The notes beneath the pieces are model-generated. The model saw only the letters and a program-made list of their open reading frames with translations, did not search any database and had not been told where the DNA came from. A stretch of 64,000 nt of DNA from Alteromonadaceae bacterium (GTDB lineage: Bacteria; Pseudomonadota; Gammaproteobacteria; Enterobacterales; Alteromonadaceae). Position numbers and translations under genes: made by a program. Positions within the stretch are counted from its first letter, which is position 1; every line of letters starts with the position of its first letter. Where the stretch lies: the NCBI GenBank assembly GCA_013216015.1, contig JABSOI010000022.1, forward strand, positions 32,792 through 96,791, read 5' to 3'. This document shows, in pieces, positions 36,630 to 46,800 of the stretch.

Positions 36630-38492
36630 CTAATTACCGCAGACAGAGCTCAGTTTATTAATCTCAATTTCAGCACTACCGAATGCAAAGGCATTACTGT
36701 CGCTTACGTAGTAATAAACAGCGCCGTTAGGAAACATAACGACGCCTATACCACCATAACCTGACATGTAGCTTACCCAAGTGCCGCAGGGGCAAAGAGG
36801 AGCAGCGCGCTGTCCTATGTCATAGGTCCATATACCGTTAATATATCTGGATTCTGAACCGTAAGTTTTAAGCCCTGAATCACTACCTTTTATAAGCATA
36901 TCGTCCATAATGGATCCATCAAGCACTTGTTGTGTGTTGATAACACCACGGTCATTAATCAATTGACCTAACTTAACCATGTCGTCTGTATGCCAGGTCA
37001 TACCGTGACTCCAGAAAGGATCAGCCTTAGTATCTTGGGTTCGAACCGTAGTATAAGTTGCAGGACTTAGTTTTAACGGTTTGTAAACTTCGTTCACTAA
37101 CTTGTCAAACAAGTCTCCACTGTAATAATTATCCATCGCTACACCAGCAATATAGGTATCTGATGAGTGATAAGAAAAGTGAGTGTCTGGTGCTGTTTTG
37201 CGAATATAACGCTCACAGGCATGCTGAATTTTTTGATCATGTGTATAGACCAAAAAGAAGTTAGACGCTACGTTGCTGCTATCTTCATCGCCTTCAAAAG
37301 ATGCTGAACGATAGTTACCTGTTGCCATGTCTAAAGCGTTTTCAACCGTTACATCGCTCCAGATAGAAGATGTACCGTTAATGCTGTTTTGGCATTCAGG
37401 AACATTTGCAGAGATAGAAAGGTTACGGGCACTGCTGTTTTGCTTCGTTAACAAGGCATGGGCGAAGTTTGCCACTGCCGTTTTAGCCGTAGAATATGAC
37501 GGTAATCCCATAACTTCACAATATGGATAATCACCATTTCGGGTACTGCAAGGTGCAGCATAATGAATGCCGTTGTAATAAACGCCGTGCGTAGTTGGTG
37601 CTGATGATTGCTCAGTGGCAAAATTAGCCGAGACTACACCTGGATAGTCTTTAGAAATTTCTGATAAGGGTTTTGATGGTAATCTGCTTAATACTTCATC
37701 CTTATATGCCGTAATTAAATTAGCTGCTCCTGAAACTGTGCCTGCCTGATAATCAGCTGAGATTAATCCCCACATGTTGTATTGGAAATATAAACAGGTT
37801 TCACCACCAATTTGTACGGCTGCATTCGTTATTGAACCGTCGTTTTTAAAAGCAAATGTTAAAATACCGTTATGTGTACAGTTTGCCTGAACTTCTTGTA
37901 AAGCAAATGGGATAGCAACTCGACTGTAACCAGAGTCTTTATTTTCATTCCATACGCGCCCTGGTTCTAAAATGTAATTCCAATCGCCATGACCAGTTAC
38001 CACTAAACCACGTGTTTTAGGGATAATGTGTGAGCCGGTTTGAACAAATTCAAAATCAAATGCCGGCAATGTTGTTGGATTTTTATAGTTACCTGCCTGC
38101 GCTTTTCCTGAAGTGGATTCACTGAAACTCATCGAAGTATTCTCACCACCGTTAAGGATCAGACGACCTTGAAAAGTATTGGTCGGTTCTTTTGCTTTTG
38201 AAGCATCAGCATTAATTTCAGCTACACCATGACTGTAACTGCTGTAGTCCATCATGCTTAAGCTTGACCCTTTTAATTGACTTAATGATAATGCACTACG
38301 CGAAACATTACCGTCACCTGTGAATATATGTAATAAATCACCTGCTACTGGTGGTTCAACCTTGGTATCAGTAGTTGTCACGCTGGAAAAATTTCCATCT
38401 TCAAAGTCTTCTACTACATCAGCTAAAGTAATCGGCGCAATTATCGAGAGCATCAGAGCTAACGAATTAATGTTGAATTTTTTAGTGTTCAT
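36630..38492 (-). CDS. Beta-lactamase-fold serine hydrolase, short paralogue
   Basis: A 620-residue exported protein. The signal peptide ends near ITLADV. The SxxK nucleophile motif is STAK (Ser334, Lys337) in LPSYSTAKTAVANFAHALL. TWHTDDMVKLGQLINDRGVI and YMSGYGGIGVVMFPNGAVYYY are typical downstream blocks of PF00144-type hydrolases. It is a close tandem paralogue of the 836-residue protein at 38936-41446 but lacks about 216 residues near the N-terminus. The junction reads DFEDGNFSSVTTTDTKVEPP, so the carbohydrate-binding-like and immunoglobulin-like domains have been cleanly lost. Substrate unknown; esters or omega-amino-acid amides are possible. Confidence 0.85.
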   Translation of the reverse strand: MNTKKFNINSLALMLSIIAPITLADVVEDFEDGNFSSVTTTDTKVEPPVAGDLLHIFTGDGNVSRSALSLSQLKGSSLSMMDYSSYSHGVAEINADASKAKEPTNTFQGRLILNGGENTSMSFSESTSGKAQAGNYKNPTTLPAFDFEFVQTGSHIIPKTRGLVVTGHGDWNYILEPGRVWNENKDSGYSRVAIPFALQEVQANCTHNGILTFAFKNDGSITNAAVQIGGETCLYFQYNMWGLISADYQAGTVSGAANLITAYKDEVLSRLPSKPLSEISKDYPGVVSANFATEQSSAPTTHGVYYNGIHYAAPCSTRNGDYPYCEVMGLPSYSTAKTAVANFAHALLTKQNSSARNLSISANVPECQNSINGTSSIWSDVTVENALDMATGNYRSASFEGDEDSSNVASNFFLVYTHDQKIQHACERYIRKTAPDTHFSYHSSDTYIAGVAMDNYYSGDLFDKLVNEVYKPLKLSPATYTTVRTQDTKADPFWSHGMTWHTDDMVKLGQLINDRGVINTQQVLDGSIMDDMLIKGSDSGLKTYGSESRYINGIWTYDIGQRAAPLCPCGTWVSYMSGYGGIGVVMFPNGAVYYYVSDSNAFAFGSAEIEINKLSSVCGN

Positions 38493-38733
38493 TGTTGTAT
38501 TCCTACTTGTTAATCCTATAAAAATTCATCTTCCTGCGCAGAATACGATTATAGTCAGAAGTAAAGCAAACAATATACTTGCTGAAGGATAGAAGTTGTT
38601 TGGGTTATTTGAAAGGCCAAATACGTAGCTTACCTCATATTTTATGGTGAAAATCAGGCTGTTTTCAGTCGTAGTATTATAAGGGGTTGATAAGCGGATT
38701 ATTTCCTATGGCTCTTATTTTACTGAATCTTCA

Positions 38734-38835
38734 TAAATTCATTGTCTGAAATACTTGTTATTTTCTACCTGCCAACGGTTGGTATCTACTTCGTCATATT
38801 TTTAGCAGTATTCAACCAGGAATAGGGCATTTGAA
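38734..38835 (-). pseudogene. Relic of a second MocR regulator gene
   Basis: About 100 bp here aligns with 41780-41880, the C-terminal part of the MocR gene. Shared stretches include CATTGTCTGAAATAC, TGTTATTTTCTA and CCAACGG. The match is in the same orientation and lies upstream of the short hydrolase, just as the intact MocR gene lies upstream of the long one. This is what remains of a duplicated hydrolase-regulator pair. The rest of the 38493-38935 gap holds a hairpin and a 17-bp repeat. Confidence 0.75.
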
Positions 38836-38842
38836 CCAAAAG

Positions 38843-38871
38843 CGTCATCTGTTTATATTAAACAGATGACG
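38843..38871 (-). terminator. Strong hairpin after the long serine hydrolase
   Basis: CGTCATCTGTTTA (38843-38855) pairs perfectly with TAAACAGATGACG (38859-38871) around a 3-nt loop. CTTTTGG follows on the minus strand. It is a likely intrinsic terminator of the gene ending at 38936. Confidence 0.8.
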
Positions 38872-38882
38872 TTGTTAAGAAA

Positions 38883-38933
38883 ATGATGTAGTTAAATAAA
38901 TGATGTAGTTAAATAAATGATGTAGTTAAATAA
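38883..38933. repeat. 17-bp tandem triplication
   Basis: ATGATGTAGTTAAATAA occurs three times in a row between the terminator and the hydrolase stop codon. The copies are perfect, so the duplication is recent. Confidence 0.9.
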
Positions 38934-38935
38934 AT

Positions 38936-41446
38936 TTAGCTACCGCAAACAGAGCTCAATTTATTAATTTCAATTTCAGCACTACCGAATGCGTAGGCTG
39001 CACTGTCACTTACGTAGTAATAAACAGCGCCGTTAGGAAACATAACAACACCTATACCGCCGTAACCTGACATGTAACTGACCCATGAACCCGTAGGACA
39101 AAGAGGGGTAGCACGCTGTCCCATATCATACGTCCATACACCGTTAAGATATCTTGATTCTGAACCGTAAGTTTCAAGGCCTAAATCCCCACCTTTTATC
39201 AGCATATCGTCCATAACGGCCTCATCAAGCACTTGCTGTCCGTTGATAACACCACGGTCATTAATTAATTGACCTATCTTAACCATATCATCTGTATGCC
39301 AAGTCATACCGTGACTCCAGAAAGGATCAGCAGTAGCATCTTGAGTACGAACGGTAGTATAAGTTGCCGGGCTTAGCTTCAACGGTTTGTAAACTTCATT
39401 GACTAACTTATCAAACAAGTCACCGTTGTAATAGTTATCCATTGCTACACCAGCAATGTAAGTGTCTGATGAGTGGTAAGAAAAGTGTGTATCAGGTGTT
39501 GCTTTTCGAATATAACGTTCACAGGCATGCTGGATTTTTTGATCATGTGTATAGACCAGAAAAAAGTTATTCACTACGTTTGTTCCACCTTCATCACCTT
39601 CATAAGATGATAAACGATAGTTACCTGTTGCCATATCTAATGCGTTTTCAACGGTTACATCACTCCAGACAGAAGAGGTACCATTAATTCCGTCTTGACA
39701 CTCAGGAATATTTGCAGAGATAGAAATGTTACGGGCACTGCTGTCTTGTTGAGTTAACAAGGCATGAGCAAAGTTTGCCACAGCTGTTTTAGCGGTAGAA
39801 TATGAAGGTAAACCCATTACTTCACAATATGGATAATCACCATTTCGGGTACTACAGGGTGCAGCATAATGAATGCCGTTGTAATAAACACCGTGCGTAG
39901 TTGGTGCTGACGATTGCTCTGTTGCAAAATTAGCCGTAACTATACTTGGATAGTCATTAGACATTTCTGCTAATGGTTTTGACGGTAATCTGCTTAATAC
40001 TTCATCTTCATAAGCAGTAATTAAATTAGCTGCCCCTGAAACTGTACCTGCTTGATAATCAGCTGAGACTAGTCCCCACATGTCGTATTGGAAGTATAAA
40101 CAAGTTTCGCCACCAATTTGTACTGCAGCATTTGTTATTGAACCGTCTTCTTTAAAGGCAAAAGTTAACATGCCGTTATGTGTACAGTTTGCCTGAACTT
40201 CTTGTAAAGAAAATGGAATAGCAACACGGCTGTAACCAGAGTCGTTATTTTCATTCCATACCCGACCCGGTTCTAAAATGTAATTCCAATCGCCATGACC
40301 CGTTACCACTAAACCACGTGTTTTAGGAATAATGTGTGAGCCCGTTTGAACAAATTCAAAATCAAATCCCGGCAATGTTGACGGATCGTTATAGTTACCT
40401 GCCTGTGATTTTCCTGAAGTGGTTTCATCGAAACTCATTGAAGTATTCGCACCACCATTAAGGACCAGACGCCCTTGAAAAGTATTGGTAGGCTCTTGTG
40501 CTTTTGACGCATCAGCATTAATTTCAGCTTCACCATGACTGTAACTGCTGTAGTCCATCATGCTTAAGCTTGAACCGTTTAACTGGCTCAGTGTCAATGC
40601 GCTACGAGAAACATTACCGTCACCGGTAAATACATGCAGGTCACCTGATGGGGCTGGTGGTTCAACGGGTGTATCGGTTCCTGTACCACTTAACGCAACC
40701 GTTTTATTTGTGTCGTTACTGTTAATTGTCAGTGTTGCATTGGCGCTTACTGCAGTAGTTGGAGTGAAGTTAACATTAAGGGTACAATCGCCACCCGCTG
40801 CAACAGATGTATTTGAACAGCTGTCATTGCTTAAGCTGAACGGAGCAGAAACGCCCGTTATGCTGCTGATAGTCAAGGCTGCATTGCCACTGTTTGATAC
40901 AGTGATTGTAGTAGAGGCACTTTCACCCACTAAAACACTACCTAAAGAGCCATTACCCGATACACTGATCGAAGGAACTGGTTCGCCAGCTCCTACAATG
41001 CTGATACCGTCAGCATAACAGTAATCGGCAGCTGATCCTGTTTGTACGTAACGAATATATGTTGTGCCGCCGTTAGTGGTTGTAGCCGCACTAGAATACA
41101 TGCCAGTATCCTGGCCATTCTGAAGGTGGATTAAAGCGCTTCCCCAATTTACCCCGTCTTCGGAAATATACACATCGCAGTAGTTGTTATTTTCTAAACT
41201 GGTGGCAGCAATACTAACTGTTACATCGCCGTCAGCGGCAAAACTGGTTTGTGCTGTAGCGCCGCCTTTTAAACGCATTGAGTAAGCGCCAATTGTTTTA
41301 GATGTATTGATATTAACGTTACCAGTGGTTGTCCAGCCTGCAAAATCTCCATCTTCAAAGTCTTCTGTTATATCGGCTAAAGCAATCGGAGAAATCAGCG
41401 AGAGCATTAGAGCTAAGGAATTCATTTTAGATTTTTTAATCATCAT
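38936..41446 (-). CDS. Beta-lactamase-fold serine hydrolase with N-terminal accessory domains
   Basis: An 836-residue exported protein. After the signal peptide (cleavage near IALADI) come about 130 residues that look like a carbohydrate-binding beta-sandwich (FEDGDFAGWTTTGNVNI, CDVYISEDGVNW). Next is a choice-of-anchor-D/immunoglobulin-like domain (about 155-265: GSVLVGESASTTITVSNSGNAALTI, CTLNVNFTPTT). The catalytic part carries STAK (Ser550, Lys553). The catalytic region is very similar to the 620-residue neighbour. A MocR regulator lies 213 bp upstream on the same strand and may control it. The accessory domains suggest attachment to a surface polymer or particulate substrate. Confidence 0.85.
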   Translation of the reverse strand: MMIKKSKMNSLALMLSLISPIALADITEDFEDGDFAGWTTTGNVNINTSKTIGAYSMRLKGGATAQTSFAADGDVTVSIAATSLENNNYCDVYISEDGVNWGSALIHLQNGQDTGMYSSAATTTNGGTTYIRYVQTGSAADYCYADGISIVGAGEPVPSISVSGNGSLGSVLVGESASTTITVSNSGNAALTISSITGVSAPFSLSNDSCSNTSVAAGGDCTLNVNFTPTTAVSANATLTINSNDTNKTVALSGTGTDTPVEPPAPSGDLHVFTGDGNVSRSALTLSQLNGSSLSMMDYSSYSHGEAEINADASKAQEPTNTFQGRLVLNGGANTSMSFDETTSGKSQAGNYNDPSTLPGFDFEFVQTGSHIIPKTRGLVVTGHGDWNYILEPGRVWNENNDSGYSRVAIPFSLQEVQANCTHNGMLTFAFKEDGSITNAAVQIGGETCLYFQYDMWGLVSADYQAGTVSGAANLITAYEDEVLSRLPSKPLAEMSNDYPSIVTANFATEQSSAPTTHGVYYNGIHYAAPCSTRNGDYPYCEVMGLPSYSTAKTAVANFAHALLTQQDSSARNISISANIPECQDGINGTSSVWSDVTVENALDMATGNYRLSSYEGDEGGTNVVNNFFLVYTHDQKIQHACERYIRKATPDTHFSYHSSDTYIAGVAMDNYYNGDLFDKLVNEVYKPLKLSPATYTTVRTQDATADPFWSHGMTWHTDDMVKIGQLINDRGVINGQQVLDEAVMDDMLIKGGDLGLETYGSESRYLNGVWTYDMGQRATPLCPTGSWVSYMSGYGGIGVVMFPNGAVYYYVSDSAAYAFGSAEIEINKLSSVCGS

Positions 41447-41659
41447 TCTTGTGTTCCAAATATACTTGTTATTCCCTTATAAAAAGGTCATTTTCGTCCG
41501 TAGAAAACGATTTTTTCAGATCAAAAAATAAACAAGTTAGCTCATCAAAGGTAGAGCCAGTTTTGGTAAAACTATAGGTCCACAAGATATTATTGAATGA
41601 TTTCAGTGTAAAAAAAGTACTTTTTCAGTCGTCTTCATTTGAGTTTTTGGAAAAGAAAA

Positions 41660-43483
41660 TTATTTTTTATATCCTTTTAATTCAAGCTTTCTGACAAAAC
41701 AATAATGATGATCAAACCATTTCATTTCATCATCATCCATAATAACGTGAAAGCCTTTAATTTCACCGTAGCCCCACAAATTCCATTGTCTGAAATACAT
41801 GTTATTTTCTATCCACCAACGGCCAGTGTCTGCTTCGCTGTTTTTACCCCCTGTTCGACCCAGCATAGTGCCATCTTTAAGCAGTTCGATAGTGCAGGGA
41901 ACACCGTAAACCATCTGACATTCAAGCACAGCGCCAGTTAACAGTTTATTTAAAGCATCCTTATGAAGTAAATTGCCTTTAGCGTTAGAAAGTTTTTCTT
42001 CAAATTCTGCAGTTAATTGGTGAATTAGCTCTGCCAGTTTAAATACACCCATACGGATTTTGTCTGTTGGAATACTCGTTATCCCCATACGAAAGCAGTT
42101 TTCGGGATGCTTTGAACTGGCAAAGTAACGTTTTACCGGTTCAATTATTATGCCTAGCTCTGCCGCTTTTTTGCGTAAATACTCACCATCTAACATTTCA
42201 GGACCTGTGATCCAATAAGCTGTACCCCCTTGAATAGGACCGGTATCAATACAATTTGGCAAATAAATGTTGAGTGCTTCACGCAGTTCAAGCCAACGTT
42301 CAAAAAACACTTTATGTAAATGCATCATAAAAGCATCGTAGTAACCTAGCGATAAAAAATAAGCAACAGCTCTTTGATTACTTAAAGGGGGATTACGCAT
42401 GATTATTTTTCGTAATTTCTTAAGTTCACTGATCACTTTGGAATCTGCCACCACAAAGCCTATTTGTACTCCGGCAGCCAGTACTTTTGACAAACATGAA
42501 ACATAGATAACACGGTTGTCATTATTTAAACTTCTTAAAGCAGGGTGGGGTTGCCCCAGAAAATTACTTTCAAATTCAAAATCATCTTCAATAATAAGTA
42601 AATCTTGCTGGGTGGCTTTATTTAAAAGCTCATCCCTACGTGCCATAGACATTGTGATACTTGTGGGTGTTTGATGACTGGGTGTTGTATAGAGTATGTC
42701 GCAATGATCAAGTTGCTCATTAACGACAATACCCTCATTATCAATTTCTTGATAAATGAGTTTCGCTTTTTGCTGTTGCAGTAACTCTCGCATTTCAGGA
42801 TAACCGGGTTCTTCAACAGCAACGGTTACTGTGTCATCAACAAAAAGCTGAGTGATTAAGTGCAAAGCCTGCTGAGAGCCTACGGTAATGAGTATTTCAT
42901 CACGACGGGCTTGAATGCCTCTGCGGGGTAAAATTTTAGTTCTGATTTCATCCAATAACATGGGATCATCCTGCTCCCCTTGTAAATCAGACCATTGATA
43001 AATTTCACAAGTGGCATTCGCGCGGTTGTTAGCATCACGCCATTCTTTTATCGGATAAAGAGATGAATCAAATTTACCATCCATAAAGGGGTAGGTATAT
43101 TGTCGCCAATTTGGCGGGCACGAGGTACTGTTAGTGGTTGATAAAGCGCCTTTAAAGCGATGGTTATTATTTGTAGACTCGATCAATGGTGCTTCATGGA
43201 AAGGTGAATTGACTCTTGTAACCCGTCCCTGATGAATATTTTCATTCACATAAATGCCGCTGCGCTCTTTGGAAATAATATAACCTTCATCAATTAAGTT
43301 TTGAAAAACCAATACAACGGTATTTCTGGAAACCTCTAATTGTTTTGCTAGTTTGCGTGAGGAAGGTAATTTGGTGCCTGGTAAAAATGAACCCACTAAA
43401 ATGCCTTCAACCATATTACGACGAATTTGGCTTTGTAAGCTTTCGTCAAGAGAATGATCAATATGTATTAGATGGTGGACCAT
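41660..43483 (-). CDS. MocR-type (GntR/aminotransferase) transcriptional regulator with a C-terminal extension
   Basis: A 607-residue regulator. Residues 1-75 are a GntR winged helix (LPSSRKLAKQLEVSRNTVVLVFQNLIDEGYI). The rest to about residue 480 is a fold-type-I aminotransferase-like domain with the PLP lysine in VSCLSKVLA (Lys333). Ordinary MocR proteins end there; this one has about 120 more residues (LLKDGTMLGRTGG, RWWIENNMYFRQWN) that I do not recognise. MocR proteins of the GabR kind sense amines through PLP, fitting the GABA genes 14 kb away, though a role in controlling the adjacent hydrolase is equally plausible. The 30-bp palindrome just upstream may be its operator. Confidence 0.85.
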   Translation of the reverse strand: MVHHLIHIDHSLDESLQSQIRRNMVEGILVGSFLPGTKLPSSRKLAKQLEVSRNTVVLVFQNLIDEGYIISKERSGIYVNENIHQGRVTRVNSPFHEAPLIESTNNNHRFKGALSTTNSTSCPPNWRQYTYPFMDGKFDSSLYPIKEWRDANNRANATCEIYQWSDLQGEQDDPMLLDEIRTKILPRRGIQARRDEILITVGSQQALHLITQLFVDDTVTVAVEEPGYPEMRELLQQQKAKLIYQEIDNEGIVVNEQLDHCDILYTTPSHQTPTSITMSMARRDELLNKATQQDLLIIEDDFEFESNFLGQPHPALRSLNNDNRVIYVSCLSKVLAAGVQIGFVVADSKVISELKKLRKIIMRNPPLSNQRAVAYFLSLGYYDAFMMHLHKVFFERWLELREALNIYLPNCIDTGPIQGGTAYWITGPEMLDGEYLRKKAAELGIIIEPVKRYFASSKHPENCFRMGITSIPTDKIRMGVFKLAELIHQLTAEFEEKLSNAKGNLLHKDALNKLLTGAVLECQMVYGVPCTIELLKDGTMLGRTGGKNSEADTGRWWIENNMYFRQWNLWGYGEIKGFHVIMDDDEMKWFDHHYCFVRKLELKGYKK

Positions 43484-43511
43484 ATTTTACTCACTTTTTT
43501 TATTCGCTCTA

Positions 43512-43541
43512 TATACCCAAACCCCTGATAGTTTGGGTATA
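43512..43541. promoter_or_regulatory. Perfect 11-bp inverted repeat upstream of the MocR gene
   Basis: TATACCCAAAC and GTTTGGGTATA flank an 8-nt spacer, 29 bp before the MocR start. It could be an autoregulatory operator. The arms also equal the outermost bases of the family B element at 63774, so it may instead be an internally deleted MITE. Confidence 0.5.
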
Positions 43542-43639
43542 TGTTCTTATATTATGATAACAATGGCAGTACAGAACGTGAACATTTCATCGGCTCTACT
43601 GACATTAAACGGGTTAATGATAACAAAAAGTTAGGATGA
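43541..43639 (+). pseudogene. Relic of a CBM9-like gene
   Basis: The open stretch reads YYDNNGSTEREHFIGSTDIK then RVNDNKKLG and a stop. It matches the C-terminal region of the CBM9-like protein at 20362-21261 (YCDNDGSKEREHFIGSTDIK, AVNGNKNLG). Only about 30 codons remain. The rest of the gap 43484-43844 holds two palindromes and no other coding trace. Confidence 0.8.
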
Positions 43640-43698
43640 ATTATCATCGATTTATGTAAAAAAATTGAGAACCTATCAGTTTAAATACAGGTATGTAG

Positions 43699-43718
43699 AA
43701 AGTTGAACGTTCAACTTT
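43699..43718. promoter_or_regulatory. Perfect 20-bp palindrome upstream of the second sugar TBDR
   Basis: AAAGTTGAACGTTCAACTTT is fully self-complementary and lies 127 bp before the TBDR start. There is no spacer loop, so it suits a dimeric repressor rather than a terminator. It differs from the AAGCGCTT operators of the first locus, so this locus is probably under a different regulator. Confidence 0.65.
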
Positions 43719-43844
43719 GGGCAATATTAGAACAAAAGACGAAACTTTTGAGTGTTATTGATACATTTCAAGATGGCTAAAAAAGCTAATACCAATTTTT
43801 TGTAAAACTAAAACTTTGGATGAAATATTTTAGGGGAAGGTTAC

Positions 43845-46800
43845 ATGAATCACCAACTAGTAAAATTGAATAATGCTAAAAATAAATTATTTAAATATTC
43901 GATAATTGCATCAGCGATTATGGGTTTGTCATCTGTATCGGCAAACGCAGCAGATGACTCTGAGAAAAAATTAAAAGAAGAAGAAGTAGAAGTCATTGAA
44001 GTTAAAGGTATACGGGGAAACTTGATATCTGCACAAAATATGAAAATGAATGCCGATACGATCATGGATGCTTTATCATCAGCTGATATGGGGTCCTTGC
44101 CTGATCGAAGTGTGCTTGAAGCAATATCCCGACTGCCGGGGGTTGCCATTGAAAGGTTCGCTGCAGCAGACGATCCTGACCACTTTGGTGTTGAAGGTGG
44201 CGGTGTGGTTGTGCGAGGTTTAACACATGTTCGCACTGAATTTAATGGTCGAGACAGTTTTTCGGCTGATTCAGGTCGTGGTCTTAGTTTTGAAGATGTA
44301 TCACCCGAATTAATGGGCTCTGTACAGCTATATAAAAATCAAACCGCAGATATGATTGAAGGTGGTATTGCCGGCACGGTGAACCTTAATACACGTAAAG
44401 CATTTGACTCTGACGGGCGAGTGTTCGCTTTCTCAACAGATGCAACTTATACCGATTTACGTGAAGAAATAGCTCCGTCATTCTCTGGTTTGTACAGCGA
44501 CATCTGGCAAACAGATTCTGGTCGCTGGGGATTTTTAATTAATTACTCAAAAGCCAAAATAGAAGTTGAAGCTGATGGTGTGCAGGTGGGAATTTATGAG
44601 AAACAAAATCGTCAGATAAACGGACAAGACATTTTTGTGCCTCAGGGATCCCGTTTAAGTAAAAAGTTGGATAACCGTGAACGTGAAGGTTTTGCGACAT
44701 CTTTGCAATGGCAAAGTGTGGATAAAACAATTTTGATAACCGGGGAGTTTATTCGTTCAGAAGCAACACTTGCATGGAATGAAAGTGTGATGGAAATGGA
44801 TGACGGAGATTCTAAAGAGGATATGAAGCCGGTGGCAGGCACCGAATTTGAATTTGACGAAAATGGTTATTTTGAAAGTGGTGTTATTACTTCTGAAGCG
44901 GGTTGGCGTGGAGACGGATCACCACAAAGATACGGTATGCAGCATAATATGCAAACGCGTGTTCATGAAGAAAAATCTGTTGTCAACGATTACAGTTTCA
45001 ACGTGTTATATACCCCAAATGATTCCTGGGCATTTCAATTTGACCTTCAATACATTGATTCAACCAAGGAAATTGAAGATGTTTCGGTAATGGGCGGCAC
45101 GCGTGCTGTTGTCGGTATGGATTTAACTGGCAGTGGTGTGGCGGATATCACGCTTTATCATCCGGGTTATGACGGACAAGCTGATTATACGCCTTCAAAC
45201 CCTTTCACTGATACGGGTACTAACTTCTGGCGAAGTGTTATGGACCATGTACAAGATAACCAGGGTGATGAATTTTCAACCCGGTTAGACAGTGAATATA
45301 CTTTTGATGATGGCGTTATTAAGTCAGTTGAATTTGGTGTCAGGTATTCAAACAGAGAACAAACAACTAAACAGTCTAATTGGAACTGGACGGTACTTTC
45401 TGAAGCCTGGGCTGATCATAATATATGGTATTCGGATGTATCAGTACCTTATGACGAAGTCAGTTTTGATGGTTTTGCCAGAGGTGGCATTTTAAGGTTG
45501 GAAGGTGGTAACAGTTTCTTATTTCCTTCATTGTCTATGGTGCAAAATTATGCGGGTTTGCCTGATGCGGTAGACTCTGTAAGAGCTGTTGACTGGGCTT
45601 GGACACCTTTATCTGCAAGAGGGGGGGCAACGGGTAATTTCATTGATGAAGAAATTAACAAGACAGAAGAAACTTCTACAGCGGCATACCTGAAGTTCAA
45701 CTTTGAAGGTGAAATAGGTGGCATGGAATATAGCGCCAATATAGGTGTGCGCTATGTTAAACTTGAGAATGATACTCATGGTTTTATCGTCTATCCTGAT
45801 GATGTTCCAAATAATCCAGATGATCCTTATGAAGACAAAAATTATCTGGTCGCAGATCAATTCGCTTTCGGTAATAAGGCATCTGAACAGCTTGTTGCTT
45901 CAAGTGACTATAGCAATGTATTGCCCAGTGTAAATTTCAAGTTAAACATAACGGAAGAATTGTTATTACGTTTTGGTTTCTCTGAAGCTATTGCTTTACC
46001 TTCTTTAGGTAATTTACGTAACTATGTAAGCATTGGGGGAAAAGAGCTGCAAACTGATTATGATCTCAATATTCCTGATGGTGAACAACCATTGCCAATT
46101 TATTCTGAATATGAAAGGTATACGGCTGAATCTGGCAACCCTTATCTTAAACCGATGGAATCTTATAATTATGATTTATCACTGGAGTGGTATTTTGCTG
46201 AGGCAGGTTCGTTAACGTCAACATTGTTTTATAAAGACCTGACTAACTATTTTATTAATGGTGTGTCTCTGCGTGATTACACTAATAATGGGGTAACTCA
46301 ACAAGTACAAGTTCAGGGCGCGACTAATGGTGATGAAGGTACTATCAAAGGTATTGAAGTAGCCTATCAACAGTTCTTTGATAGTTTGCCTGGCGCTTTC
46401 AGTGGTTTAGGTATACAACTGAACTACACCTATATTAACGAACATGGCTCGCCTAATTCTGGTTTAAGTGATTCAGGCAGCAGTTCCGACAGCGATGAAT
46501 TTGCTTTTGAAGGTTTACCGTTGGAAGGTTTGTCTGAAAAGAATGCGAATGCAGCGTTAATTTATGAAAAATTTGGAATTTCTGCCCGTATTGCCTATAA
46601 CTGGCGATCAGATTACTTACTGACCACGCGAGACGTTATCACCAAATTGCCAATATTTAATGAAGCTAATGGTCAACTTGATGCGTCATTATTTTGGGAT
46701 ATTGATGACAATTGGAAGATAGGTCTTCAAGGCACTAATCTGAACAATAATATCACCGAAACAACCATGCAAGTTAATCAGGACGGTGACAGGAAAACCC

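Noticed and set aside
40560..41018. 152-codon plus-strand ORF opposite the long serine hydrolase
   Set aside because: Antisense to the repetitive immunoglobulin-like domain; its Val/Leu/Thr-rich composition is a by-product of the opposite strand.
43850..44236. 128-codon minus-strand ORF opposite the start of the TBDR gene
   Set aside because: The TBDR signal peptide and plug motifs are unmistakable on the plus strand.
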